Below are positions 22,901-31,225 of a stretch of 64,000 nt of DNA, in pieces (the stretch's first letter is position 1; each line of letters opens with the position of its first letter). Source of the stretch: Gonatopus flavifemur (Eukaryota > Arthropoda > Insecta > Hymenoptera > Dryinidae); NCBI GenBank assembly GCA_018340375.1, contig JAFFJZ010000100.1, positions 62,001-126,000 of the forward strand, given 5' to 3'. Below the pieces are notes generated by a model. The model made no database searches, was not told the origin of the DNA, and saw only the letters and a program-made list of their open reading frames with translations. A program made the translations under genes and the position numbers.

Positions 22901-25179
22901 ACCAGCAATAATCGGGATACTGAACTTTCGGGATAAAAACCGTTGGGATACGAAATTCCGCAACAATCATATGTCAGGATAATAGAACTCCGGTGCGAAA
23001 GAGTGAAAAATTAATTGCTTGACTCCATAAATTCCCAGAAGTGAGCTTGTGCGTTTTGGAGATTATTTCAACTCATTTCGGGTAGACACTCACTCTCTTG
23101 CAGTTGAAAAACTAATTCACTCCACACGAAGAAAGAATCTAGGAAATGATGTTGTCACGTATCAATTACAAGCAGTCCCATGCGTTATTGTTCATTGGAA
23201 CCTTTGATTATTCCATGTACTAGTGACGCCAGAATGGAGGGCGAGGACCGTCGAGGCTACCCTCTCTCCGTTACATTTCCCTTGCGGCCCTCTTCCGACA
23301 CGCACACAATCAAATCGTCGTATGTGCCGTGATGATTCAATTGTGTGCGGACTAGAAAAGGACCGTAGGGTATCCTCGACGCTCCCCGCCCTCCATTCTG
23401 GCATCACTCCCAGTTAGCACAACATGCTTGTGGGATGTTTTTAGAACGTTCAAAAAACCTTCGCGACGTTTTTGAAACGTTTCAAAAACATCCTATGTGC
23501 ATGGTTTGCTAACGGGGCTACCAATCTTATGGAGATGAAAAATAATGAATTTCAAAATTTTTGGTTTTGACAGATCAATGAATTGCAAAAATATAGAAAT
23601 TCAAATGAGGGCAAATATACCAGAACATGTTTATACAATATGATGAAGGACGAAGTAGCACTTTTATTCTCGTGGTCTGGTCAACGAAACACCATAAAAT
23701 TCAAAGAGATGAAAATTTGTAATATTTTGATTGGTAAGTAGAATTGTTTGCTCCAACATCATTTTCAGATTGTCAATGGAATAGGACAATTGAAGAATCC
23801 ATTCTTTCCTAAATGCATGCATCCTCAGTCTTACAGTTTCTTGAATCTCTCATTAGATTTTCCACGAACTCTACTGCATGGGAATTTTGACCATGAATTC
23901 TGACCTTATTGATGATTGTAAAAGGATTCTCTGTAAAAAATATTCTGTTAAAAGGAATTGACAATCAAACGTCTGAATCGCGGTTTTTGTACATTCGACC
24001 ATGCACATTGACTCAGCACATAACATTACAGCAACATTAAAATACCGCAGTGATTTTACAGTGATACCCTGGTGAAAATTGGTTGTCAGTTTCTGACGTT
24101 TATTCCAAAAACCGGTCAGATTATGACATATGGCACACTATTGTCAGAATATGTCACACTATTGTCAGAATATGTCACACTATTGTCAGAATATGTCACA
24201 TTTTGACAAAATCTGATCGGTTCTTGCAACGATATGTCATATTAGGTTATGTGATATGAGGATATGTCAAACTTGCTATGATCTGACATTCGATTTGCAC
24301 CAGGGTATTTCTGCAATATTTGTACTGAACGGGACCTTTCAATTTTAATGTTTTCCAATTCTTGCTCAAAGATTCAAATGATCGTTTTCCTATCGATGTA
24401 CGATTTTACTTCTCGATTTCTATGCGATTGATTGGAAAATTATATTGTTCATTGTATAGCGTTTGGAATTCAAAAGATCGAACTTCCTGATTCACCCGAA
24501 TACGAAGACCCCTCAGGGTGCTTCCGATAACTGTTCCCAGCAGGGCAGAAGCGAATTTTCAGCCTATCAAAAAATTGTGACGAAATTTTAAATGTTTGAA
24601 TTGTTTGACAAATTTTTCCTGCTCTGTTCGGAACAGTTATCGAGAGCACCCTCAAATTATGTTTTCAGATCAAACAGCTATTTTTGAAAAATAATTTTCA
24701 ATCATATTCCTTCAGAGGAATTGAGAAATTGTATTCGTTCCAGCGATACCAGATTTGATACGAAACCATTCATGTACGCCGATGCAATAGTATGTACGTG
24801 GGAACATTTGATACGTACGAGTGGGAACTCGTACGCACATTTGCGTCCGTATGAGTAACGGTTTCGTGTCAAATCTGGCATCGCTGATCCGTTCCCATTA
24901 GAATGTCAAATCTCTTGATAATTCTGAATGGATCATTTTTTACGCGGTTTTTTTGTAAGATTTTACTATCAGTGATAATGCCAGTAATATGAGATGTTCA
25001 ATATATCTTCTGTGCTATTTGAACAGATACTATATCTCGATTAAAAACGTTTAAAATAATGGAATTGATGTTTTTCAGAATCCGTGGTCAATCATTCCAA
25101 AGCTGAAAGAACCAAAATTGAAGATCAAGTGAAAAGGTGGCTACAGCGCGCTTCTGACCGAATCAAAACTCAGAAGTGA
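4893..25179 (+). CDS. DUF4806-domain protein, nine-exon gene model (394 aa)
   Basis: Proposed exons are 4893-4981, 7111-7130, 7502-7564, 17236-17400, 18013-18174, 19661-19864, 22057-22277, 23574-23733 and 25079-25179. Exon sum is 1185 nt including TGA, all introns are GT-AG, and every junction keeps frame. The N-terminus is Lys/Arg-rich (YYPSKKRLSRKKSYQKR) and could be a nuclear signal. The middle is Ser/Asn-rich and looks disordered. The C-terminal ~110 residues match my memory of DUF4806: SEFPIRTKEELI (~281-292), a helical block, LFSWSGQRNTIKFKEMKI (~343-360) and a closing RWLQRASDRIK. The family has no established biochemical role; a regulatory or DNA-associated role is only a guess. Exons 17236 onward are well supported. 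The first three are weaker, and the microexon is a hypothesis needed to join exon 1 to the 7502 exon. Introns total about 19 kb and are mostly foldback elements. Confidence 0.65.
5019..5288. repeat. Hairpin MITE in intron 1 (270 bp)
   Basis: Left arm CCCTTAGGAAAGTTTTCC and right arm GGAAAACTTTCCTAAGGG are inverted copies, continuing inward through purine/pyrimidine-rich sequence (CCCTGTTTTTTCC type). No clear target duplication was seen. Confidence 0.7.
5449..6554. mobile_element. TA-flanked foldback element, 1.1 kb, CACTGTAAAAA ends
   Basis: It begins CACTGTAAAAAAAA, ends TTTTTTTACAGTG, and is flanked by TA on both sides (5447-5448, 6555-6556). The interior is a degenerate repeat of ACTGGAAATTTTCCAGT-like palindromes with ACATGTACTGG. 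It also carries a tRNA-like segment at 6135-6219. Confidence 0.8.
6135..6219 (+). other. tRNA-like sequence (A and B boxes), SINE-like
   Basis: An A-box-like TAGCTCATCGGTTAG near 6144 and a near-consensus B box GGTTCAAATCC at 6197-6207 are spaced about 50 bp apart, as in a tRNA with a long variable region. It lies inside a DNA element, so it is more likely a SINE-derived remnant than a functional tRNA. I could not draw a convincing acceptor stem. Confidence 0.5.
7111..7130 (+). CDS. Candidate 20-nt microexon of the DUF4806 gene
   Basis: A 20-base segment is flanked by ATGTGCAG on the left and GTATCT on the right. Its length (3n+2) is what is required to connect the phase-2 donor of exon 1 to the open frame of the 7502 exon. 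It would add about seven residues (RIQKCYTG across both junctions). The upstream pyrimidine tract is poor. Only transcript data can separate this from chance. Confidence 0.3.
7502..7564 (+). CDS. DUF4806 gene, proposed exon 3
   Basis: The acceptor is TTTTCGCACAATTCAG. The open frame gives AGKYNWISTRKAVELLSESP and ends CCAA|GTAAAC, leaving one base, which is the phase needed by the exon at 17236. If the donor is not used the same frame stops at 7588 after SKQSKRV, so a short alternative end is possible. Confidence 0.45.
8781..8981. mobile_element. 201-bp TA-flanked MITE (GGGTTACCATA ends)
   Basis: Ends GGGTTACCATACGTCCGG and CCGGACACATATGGTAACCC are flanked by TA at 8779-8780 and 8982-8983. 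The stem continues through ACATGTACTCTTT and AAAGAGTACATGT-like blocks. Confidence 0.8.
9220..9454. mobile_element. 235-bp TA-flanked MITE (CACTGAAAGAA ends)
   Basis: It begins CACTGAAAGAATTT, ends AAATTCTTTCAGTG, and has TA on both sides. The interior is a long imperfect hairpin containing TCACCGTGAAATTCCAGT against its inverse. Confidence 0.8.
10317..10559. repeat. 243-bp hairpin element
   Basis: The arms run CAAGGAGTACCAGGAGAGAA to TTCTCTCCTGACACTCCTTG, with a second paired block around ACACCCTCAAGAT and ATCTTGAGGGTGT-like sequence. Flanking duplication is unclear. A one-sided MITE end (CACTGTTAAAAAAA, 10008) lies upstream. Confidence 0.6.
10960..11610. repeat. AGATCT-rich element (relative of 62875-63194)
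   Basis: Its ends GGGGAAAAAAGATTAAATCTAATGAGATCT and AAATCTTTTTTTCTCGG resemble the cleaner copy at 62875-63194. The interior has many AGATCTACATAGATC-type blocks. Boundaries are approximate. Confidence 0.6.
12423..14668. mobile_element. 2.2-kb element with ~340-bp GAGAACTC-rich repeats and an inverted tail
   Basis: GAGGTGCTAAG (from 12423) and CTTAGCACCTC (to 14668) are probable terminal inverted repeats. Between 12970 and 14060 a unit containing CATCGCCGAGAACTCCCAAC and CGCGAGAACTATGAGAA recurs at about 12972, 13312, 13650 and 13993 (period 338-343). From ~14233 the same unit appears in reverse, making a palindromic end. Open frames here follow the repeat and are not convincing genes. Confidence 0.65.
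15121..15347. mobile_element. 227-bp hairpin MITE, ATTGAGCTC...CATACTGGAGTGA family (copy 1)
   Basis: The left end CATTGAGCTCTATATGCATACTGG matches in reverse the right end CCAGTATGTATATAGAGCTCAATG. Related copies lie at 51734-51975 and 59584-59803. Confidence 0.75.
15698..15961. mobile_element. hAT-like MITE, 264 bp (CAGGTCTG ends)
   Basis: CAGGTCTGTAAGCTCC and CAGACCTG ends are present, with internal stems (AGCGCCACTACAC against its inverse). Flanking 8-mers CTTACATA and TTTATATG agree at 5 of 8 positions, suggesting an old 8-bp duplication. Confidence 0.6.
15979..16123. mobile_element. 145-bp hAT-like MITE with perfect 8-bp duplication
   Basis: Ends CAGTGGTCACAGATC and GATCTGTGACCACTG are flanked by CCGTGGTT at 15971-15978 and 16124-16131. 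It is one of the cleanest insertions in the window. Confidence 0.9.
16193..16318. mobile_element. Hairpin element sharing ends with 51615-51736
   Basis: GCCCACAAACGCATAA... and ...TTATGCGTTCGTGTGATTAGGTC form a stem. The flanks read TTGA and TTAA, consistent with a TTAA target in which one copy mutated. Confidence 0.55.
16363..16678. repeat. Two adjacent hairpins (16363-16495, 16497-16678)
   Basis: The first pairs GGAACCATTGGTTGAAAAG with CTTTTCAACCAAAGGTTCC. The second pairs CTGCCCTCTCATGG with CCATGAGAGGCTAACAG. They sit back to back with no gene between them. Confidence 0.6.
17236..17400 (+). CDS. DUF4806 gene exon at 17.2 kb
   Basis: The acceptor is GTGAATATAG and the donor is GAGAATA|GTAAGT. 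It starts with two bases and ends with one, so it is 165 nt and phase-neutral. It encodes a Ser/Pro-containing linker (STGMPKMPKISSPPRYANV...). No known domain is recognised. Confidence 0.75.
18013..18174 (+). CDS. DUF4806 gene exon at 18.0 kb
   Basis: The acceptor is CACTTCTTCAG and the donor CAAG|GTAAGG, giving 162 nt in phase with its neighbours. It encodes a segment containing FDPFPTKQFNWPGV and a Glu/Asn-rich stretch. A 109-bp hAT-like MITE sits only ~45 bp beyond the donor. Confidence 0.8.
18175..18368 (+). mobile_element. Intron segment with a 109-bp hAT-like MITE (18219-18327)
   Basis: Near-matching ends CATAGCTGCCAGATTGACT and AGTCAATCTGGCAGCTCTG are flanked on both sides by the identical 8 bases ATTTCAGA (18211-18218 and 18328-18335). 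An 8-bp duplication with CA(G)...CTG ends is the hAT pattern. Confidence 0.75.
18369..19515. mobile_element. Foldback element, ~1.15 kb, with a nested MITE in its left arm
   Basis: The arms start GAATATGGGTCATT and end AATGACCCATATGC, and stay alignable to a centre near 19.0 kb. Both arms contain the blocks reading TCAAGTTTGC and GCAAACTTGA near a GGGTCA/TGACCCC segment. The left arm only is interrupted by the 18537-18657 MITE, so the right arm is the empty version. Confidence 0.8.
18537..18657. mobile_element. 121-bp MITE nested in the foldback
   Basis: Its ends GTAGTATGCAACATGCCCGACT and AGTCGGGCATGTTGCATACTAC form a clean inverted repeat. It is flanked by CCGTTTTT at 18529-18536 and 18658-18665, an apparent 8-bp target duplication. 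The other arm of the host foldback near 19.36 kb lacks it. Confidence 0.8.
19661..19864 (+). CDS. DUF4806 gene exon at 19.7 kb
   Basis: The acceptor is CACCATTTTCCGCAG; the donor ACAAATG|GTATTT is acceptable though not consensus. The exon is 204 nt and phase-neutral. It encodes a Ser/Asn/Gln-rich, probably disordered linker with a small Cys cluster (ELCTCSQNS). Confidence 0.8.
20735..20994. mobile_element. 260-bp TA-flanked MITE
   Basis: It begins CACTTAGAAAAATT and ends AATTTTCTCGGTG, with TA on both sides. The interior is rich in ATCCAAATRAATCC-like repeats on one side and their inverses on the other. Confidence 0.65.
21606..21940. mobile_element. CCC-class foldback, 335 bp, AA duplication
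   Basis: Ends CTCAGTTAGCA and TGCTAACTGGG are flanked by AA on both sides (21604-21605, 21941-21942). It is related by its ends to 23409-23517. Confidence 0.6.
22057..22277 (+). CDS. DUF4806 gene exon at 22.1 kb (domain start)
   Basis: The acceptor is CCCATTGACATTTTCAG and the donor CAGTTT|GTACGT, ending on a codon boundary. It encodes a basic helical segment (IFRRCLKPLHTKINF), an acidic loop and the FPIRTKEELITSEEDV motif that opens DUF4806. Confidence 0.85.
22335..22734. mobile_element. CCC-class foldback, 400 bp, CT duplication
   Basis: It begins CCCTAGCAAATCCGATCATAC and ends GTATAATCGGATCAGCTAGGG, flanked by CT on both sides. The interior has many GTATGAT/ATCATAC pairs. Confidence 0.75.
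23221..23408. mobile_element. hAT-like hairpin (~188 bp)
   Basis: AGTGACGCCAGAATGGAGGGCG pairs with the inverse of CCGCCCTCCATTCTGGCATCACT. The terminal bases resemble the CAGTGATGCCAG end of the 4.2-kb element at 53726. The right edge abuts another insertion at 23409, which hides the duplication. Confidence 0.65.
23409..23517. mobile_element. CCC-class element, 109 bp, CT duplication
   Basis: CCCAGTTAGCACA and GCTAACGGGG ends are flanked by CT on both sides (23407-23408, 23518-23519). Confidence 0.6.
23574..23733 (+). CDS. DUF4806 gene exon at 23.6 kb (domain core)
   Basis: The acceptor is TTTTGGTTTTGACAG and the donor GATTG|GTAAGT. It encodes INELQKYRNSNEGKYTRTC, then the core block with LLFSWSGQRNTIKFKEM. 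This pattern (helix, then a W-x-G strand turn and a K-F-K strand) is the hallmark by which I recognise the family. Confidence 0.85.
24067..24305. mobile_element. CCC-class element, 239 bp, TA duplication, with internal 22-bp repeats
   Basis: CCCTGGTGAAAATTGG and CGATTTGCACCAGGG ends are flanked by TA. The interior carries three copies of a CACACTATTGTCAGAATATGT unit. Confidence 0.75.
24516..24651. mobile_element. 136-bp hairpin, TCA flanks
   Basis: GGGTGCTTCCGATAACTGTTCC pairs with GGAACAGTTATCGAGAGCACCC; TCA flanks both ends. Its end resembles that of 33010-33424. Confidence 0.65.
24741..24886. mobile_element. 146-bp hAT-like MITE
   Basis: CAGCGATACCAGATTTGA and TCAAATCTGGCATCGCTG ends are flanked by ATTCGTTC and ATCCGTTC, an 8-bp duplication with one mismatch. 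Confidence 0.75.
25079..25179 (+). CDS. DUF4806 gene last exon
   Basis: The acceptor is GAATTGATGTTTTTCAG. It encodes ESVVNHSKAERTKIEDQV followed by RWLQRASDRIKTQK and TGA at 25177-25179. The W-L-x2-A-x-D-R ending matches the family C-terminus. Confidence 0.85.
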
Positions 25180-25283
25180 ATATTTCCTCACAACGATGAA
25201 GCAACGTATTCTTTCAGTAGTATGAATAGGGCTGATTATTTTAATCTAGTGGATCTTGCTCATTCAGCAAAATACGTACTGGT

Positions 25284-25915
25284 ATCCTAGTCTCGTAGTA
25301 ACGTTTATAATTTCTGATTCAAACATTTGAGATATCTAATAGTGTTCATTTATGTTGAAATAATCACCATAGGGTTAGGGTTTTTATTTGGTACGAACAG
25401 TTAACGTCTTTTCTTCTTTGAAGGCAACTGACTAGGAGTTTAATATATATCTTTGAACGAGGAAGTGTTGTTAAGTTAGTGAAATCATTAATCGTATCCT
25501 AGTCTCCTAGTAATGTTCTTGATTTTTAACTCAAACATTGGAGATATCTAATTATGTTCATTTATGTTGAAATGATGGCCACAGGATTGGCATTTTTATT
25601 TCGTACAAACAATTAATGTCTTCTATTTTCTTCTTTGAAAGGCAACTGCTTACAAGTTTGATATACATATATCTTTGAACGAGAAATTGCTGTTCAGTTA
25701 ACGAAATAAGTATTCGTTTCCTAGTCTCGTAGTAATGTTCTTGATTTGTACTTCAAACATATAAGAAATCTAATTATGTTTATTTATGTTGAGAGAACAA
25801 TCAAATGATAGGGGTTTTTATTTTGTACAAACAATTCAACGATTTTCATTTCCTCCTTTGAAAAGGCAACTGCCTGGAAGTTCGCTATTTTTCTTTGAAT
25901 GGGAGATTATTGTTT
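25284..25915 (+). repeat. Three ~220-bp direct repeats after the DUF4806 stop codon
   Basis: TCCTAGTCTC(G/C)TAGTAA starts copies near 25284, 25494 and 25719. Each continues with ATCTAATTATGTTCATTTATGTTGA and GGCAACTG...TTTGAACGAGAAAT. They begin about 105 bp after the stop, so they would lie in the 3' UTR if transcription continues to the signal at 26053. Confidence 0.75.
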
Positions 25916-27548
25916 TGGGAAACAAGAAAGTATTCCAGTTGACGGAGCATGATTTTTATTAAAAAATCATTTCTCTATCGTAGGCATTTTTTCAAACAAC
26001 TATTGGTCATGGAATGTGAGCCAAATTCTTCCTCTCACTTTGAAATAATAAGAATAAACATATTACAGGAAAAGTGTACAATTTACATTCTGTTTATTTT
26101 TGGATTATCGCCATTTCAGTAATATCAAAAACAAGGTCAACAAAAATTATATAATAAACTACACAATCCATATTTCAGATATAATAATAACCACATGAAA
26201 TTTGCCTTACTGAACAATTTGCTTACTCGAATCTATGTGCAATAAGTTTTTAGAATAAGAATATGATGATGATTCCAATGAAGAAATTCTTTATTACAAT
26301 TTGCTCTATTATGAAAGTTTGTATTAATAAAAAAGATTGTTTATGTGAAACAAATATGTTGTTGGTGAAAAATAAAGGTGAATGATTTATTCATTCCAGC
26401 CATCAAATATTCAAATGTGGCTCCATTGATTATTAAAAAATATGTATTGTAGAAGAACACACTACAGTTGAATGGAGGAAATATTTGTTTAGCTATATTC
26501 GACAATATATTCATTGAACAGAAGTGTATTTTCTTTCCATGCATGGGTGAATGTTTAGACATATATTCATGCCCATCAATATTAAATCATACAATATATC
26601 CGAACCTAAATCCACTTACATTCCAATAAAATTCATTTTCATCCTCACATAATTGTCACCACTGTTCAGAAATGATTTTTCATGATATATTTTACGAGTT
26701 CCTCAAGAATTCAAAGAATAATCCAGTTTGAATTCTTTTATTTGAATCAAGTGTTCTTTTTGAACATCAGAATATCTTCATTTGTACTGTCAGAACGGGT
26801 GTACTTTTACATTTCTTTGAGAATTCAATGAGTCTGCTACAGGGACTTCTGAAGACTTCTTAGAGATTTGTGGTACACAAAATGATTTCTTCCAGAATTC
26901 CATGCGAACTGGATATGCTGTATGGGTTATGATGTGAAGTTGCGTCAAATCGAGAGAGTTTTCAGATTATTATGCATGATCTTTTACTACATTCAGTTGT
27001 GAACATCATACTTTTTCATTTATAGTACTACTTTAGTACAAAATGTAGTAATATTTGGAACATCATTTTTCTCCGTGTGAGGTAAAAAATGTATAACAAT
27101 CGGAGGATAGGAACGGAAGATATCTGCATGAGAACGGTATTCACGAAATTTTCAAAAGTTGTTCCAAACCTTAGTGCTCACCTTTTATTCTCTCCATTCC
27201 GATTTGCTTGAAATTTATATCACCAAATAACCACCCCGCGAATTGAGTATGCCCAAAATTCAACGAAATTCGGATGATACGAACACAGAAAAGGCACGCT
27301 TCCAAAACATCGTCCAATAATGCGGATCTCAAAAAAAATTTTTTCACAGTTTTTACCCAATTGGGAAACTCGTATGGAAGCACTGTCGGGATCATAACTA
27401 AAACGTAGTACAATTGGAAAAAAAAACGAAATCACAAATCACCCTGAATATTCTTAGTTGGAGTACAGTCACACCAAATTTTTACCGAATCCACGCTTAT
27501 TTTCTACTTAAAAGGAACCGAAAGATATTGGTAGAAAATTCCCAAATA
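25916..27548. other. Intergenic stretch without recognised gene
   Basis: No spliced coding pattern was seen. Reverse-strand frames at 26341-26562 and 27171-27413 have no recognisable features. Confidence 0.5.
26053..26058 (+). terminator. Candidate polyadenylation signal
   Basis: AATAAA lies 874 bp after the stop codon, followed by a T/GT-rich stretch. Frequent by chance in such AT-rich DNA. Confidence 0.25.
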
Positions 27549-27908
27549 CACCGTTTTTTTTTTTTATGTTGAAATACACAGGAAAAATATTATCTTATAA
27601 ATTACGATGTGAGAATTGTAGTGGAGGACTATATCTGCGGAATTAGTCTATTTAAAATGTAACATCGTGAATTGTGCTGTTTTTTGGTTAAATCATGTTG
27701 AATATTACGATGTTCATTCCTAAAAAAGAAGGTTATAAGAGCAATATGTGTCTCTAATATCTGACAATTCCTGCTTTTTCAAGTATGGTCCTCTGCTGCG
27801 ATTTAAACATCGTAATTGAAAGGGTGATATTTTCTCTGGATACCCAAGTACCACTGATTTTTCACTTGATTTGCACTTTCACCAAATCCACATAAAAAAA
27901 ACACGGTG
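27549..27908. mobile_element. 360-bp foldback (CACCGTTTTTTT ends)
   Basis: CACCGTTTTTTTTTTTTATG and CATAAAAAAAACACGGTG are terminal inverted repeats. The left flank is TA, the right TT, so the duplication has decayed or belongs elsewhere. Inner pairs include ATTACGATGT and ACATCGTAAT. Confidence 0.65.
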
Positions 27909-28094
27909 TTACATTTTCATTAGGGATGTCTTCATGATACGAATCATGATTGTACTGAGGCTAAGACAAATTCGGATCATTCGGATATACATTTGCATTC
28001 CACCTATGAATCGGAATTCTGATGTTAGTTTCAATTAATCTCATCCAGGAGTTATGTTCACGTCCCAAATCCCATAAAATGTCACGGTAATTCA

Positions 28095-30371
28095 CCCTGG
28101 TAGAAATTTTCTCTAGTACATCGAGAGTTACTTATAAGTTTACTATCTTACTTGTGAGTCACTCATAAGGAAAACTTACGAGTAACTTAGTAGGATGTAA
28201 CACTTCACTTAACTAAATTCTAGCCATCAAAACTAGCGAGGCATTCAGTAGTAACTGACCAGGAACTTGTAAGAAACTAGCGCCACACTCATGACAGCAA
28301 TTATATGCCAAAAAAGTTGTGAAGTTATAATAATACATCAACAATGATTATTCAGTAAAATATGCATGCTTTGGCCCAAAATGTTTTTGAAAATAAAAAA
28401 TTGAATTTCGAGCAAAAATCATGTTTCAGAGGGGACACTTGCAGATTACCACCAACGTTTACCTCGTGTTCAATGCGATGGAGAGAATATTGGAAACCTC
28501 CGAGAGAATCGAACCTACCTAAACCAATTCCTACCTAATGTTGCGCGATCTACTATCCTAACGCCCTAACGACCTAAGCTAAACCGGTACCTACGCGATG
28601 CATTAGAAAAGATCAATTAAAGTAACGTGTTTATCCGATTCAATCATCCGTCGGTTGAATATAATAATCTATGAGCCTGTGTGAAAATTGCAGTTCGGTT
28701 GACAGATGTGAGGTTAAATTTATGTGATCAAAAAATGGATGAATTATTCTTGTGAAATGTGTGGTGGTTATTTCTTGAATAATGTGTATCAAAAAATCTG
28801 TTAGTAAGTGCAAAATGAATTAGTAAATCAGTCATAGCTGTTGTAACATGTCAAAAAATCGTAATTTGTTGATGCAGTGAAAATGAATTTTCTTCAAATA
28901 CTTACATCAATACTTCTAGGCAAAAACTCAGAGATCATATTAATTGTGTAATGAATATGAGTCATGAAGAACTCATTTGATCCAAAATATGTCAAAAGAA
29001 TGTTCAAAATGAATTGCAAAAAACTTGGATTATTCACTTGCAGCTCGACGGATGGTTTTACTTTTCAAATTGAAGAGTACTCTTCATGTTGAAATTTTCA
29101 AATTTGAGGAAAAAGACTTATTTTCTGAGTTGAATTCGTTGTTAGGGTGATGACAAACTTGTAGGAAGAGTTTGAAAGTTGGGTGGAATCTATATTGATC
29201 AGGAAAGTCCAAATCGTGTGGCAAAAGTTAGAAAATCTGTCAACTTAGCTTACGGCACATGGGTATTCTATTAGCTTTTCTTCACTAAACGAAATCTAGG
29301 AAGGAGAAATGTATCAAAATTTAGTAAAATCAAGTTGGTACAGAGTAAGAGAGGACAGATATATTCATTGAATTTTATTGGTTATTATAAAAATGTTGAT
29401 AAATACGTAAAGGCTATGTATGACTCAATTTATCGTCTCTCAATATTTTTGTTTCAATGCTTTTATATTGTGTGCATTTTTGTATCTTTTCACTAGTAGG
29501 TCGAGGAAACATGTGTATTGAACCTGTTTTATAAATATAACATTTATTTGTAGGAACATGATACAACATTATTGGAACAGAAATATTAAAAGACGACACA
29601 TTGGATCTTCTATAGCCTTTCCTTATTCATCAACATTTTTATAATAACCAATGAAATTCAATGAATATATCTGTCCTCTCTTACTCTGTACCAACTTGAT
29701 TTTACTAAATTTTGATACATTTCTCCTGCCTAGATTTCGTTTAGTGAAGAAAAGCTGATAGAATACCCATGTGCCGTGAGCTAAGTTGACAATCAATTTG
29801 ATATTGATATTGTTGTTGTTGATATTGTCGTGTATTTGAATAGAATTCATTTTCACCACATCAGCAAATTACGATTTTTTTACATATTACAACAGTGATG
29901 ACTGATTAAATAATTCATTTTGCACTCAATAACAGATTTTTTATGCATATTAATCAAGAAATGACGAAAGAAGAGTACTTGGTCGAAACTTATATTTGAT
30001 TATGACGAAACACATATTCATTCAGTTCATGCTCTTTGAATAATACTCAAATGATGTGTATGATGATGTGTCGTGTAGAAAAGAAAAATGATGCTGAATA
30101 GTTAATAAATCAACCTTATGAGAATTGTGATGAGTTATATGAAACACTTATTTCGCTGGTGATGGTTGAACGTTTGTTAAGTGTTTTTCTGTATGCACAA
30201 CGTGGAAAATCTTGTGAAATTCTCATAAGTTCCGCCTAATTATAACCCAAATAGTTAGTTGAGTTAAACTTATCACTTACTGACCAGTAATTCACGAGTT
30301 TTACTTAACTAGTTCTCCCTCACTAGTGCCTCACGAGTTGTGGGGAAAAACTTATGATATTTCTACTAGGG
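28095..30371. mobile_element. CCC-class foldback, 2.28 kb, CA duplication
   Basis: The ends are CCCTGGTAGAAATTTTC and ...ATTTCTACTAGGG, flanked by CA. A strong inner stem pairs 29239-29402 with 29628-29795 (~165 bp, a few mismatches). The reverse strand carries a tRNA-like segment (28500-28588). Confidence 0.75.
28500..28588 (-). other. tRNA-like sequence (A and B boxes), SINE-like
   Basis: On the minus strand TTAGCTTAGGTCGTTAGG resembles an A box, and GGTTCGATTCT (28505-28515) matches a B box except the last base. Spacing fits a tRNA-derived promoter. It sits inside a foldback element. Confidence 0.45.
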
Positions 30372-30422
30372 CATATATGGCAGGTTTAGATGCAGCAAGA
30401 GAACCATTTCATTCGAATGTCG

Positions 30423-31217
30423 GACAGGGTATGATTTATGCACGTAAGAATCATACACGTATTAATTGTACACAAAAAATAAAACCCAAAAGTATTTACA
30501 CTGATCATTTTTGTCAAACACATAATATTTTATGCAATGATTATTTGTGCACGTTAAACTGATTGATATAGAAATTGTAAACAAAATATTTTACAAGCGT
30601 CAAAAATGTCAACAACAAAAATTGTACACATATTGTTTATGCACGATTAGGAAATAAAATTAATTAGTGTAATTATTGTACTCCTAATCCAATTCATAGT
30701 AATTATTCAATAAAACGAGAAAAATTTCTCATATGAATTTCATTAGGTGTGTAATAATTCTACACTAATTAATTACATTTTTTGTCCGTGCATAAAAACA
30801 TGTGTACGATTCTTGTGAATCACTTTTTTTCAAGCATGAAAAATATTTAGTGTAAAATTTCCTTGTCAAATAATTCTACGTACACCAATGCTTATGTGTT
30901 AAATATGAGGTATTGAAAAAAAATTATTAGTGTAAATACTTTTGGGTTTTATTTTTCGTGTACAATTGATACGTGTATGATTCTTACGTGCATAAAACAT
31001 ACTCTGTCTCGTGCATAAACAATATGTGTACAATTTTTGACGCTTGTAAAATATTTCGTGTACAATTTCTATATCAATCAATTTAACGTGCACAAATAAT
31101 CATTGAATAAAATATTATGTGTTGGACAAAAATGATCAGTGTGAATACTTTTGGGTTTTATTTTTTGTGTACAATTAATACGTGTATGATTCTTACGTGC
31201 ATAAATCATACCCTGTC
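30423..31217. mobile_element. 795-bp foldback with perfect 8-bp duplication GAATGTCG
   Basis: GACAGGGTATGATTTATGC and GCATAAATCATACCCTGTC ends are flanked by GAATGTCG at 30415-30422 and 31218-31225. The arms pair for over 150 bp through ACACGTATTAATTGTACAC. A second copy of the right-end sequence lies inside at about 30880-31080. Confidence 0.85.
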
Positions 31218-31225
31218 GAATGTCG

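Noticed and set aside
24100..24200. Repeated 22-bp unit that could suggest a CRISPR-like array
   Set aside because: The repeats are directly adjacent without spacers, lie inside a TIR-bounded element, and the genome is eukaryotic.
26341..27435. Minus-strand frames of 71-80 codons
   Set aside because: No domain, no splice context, unremarkable composition in AT-rich DNA.
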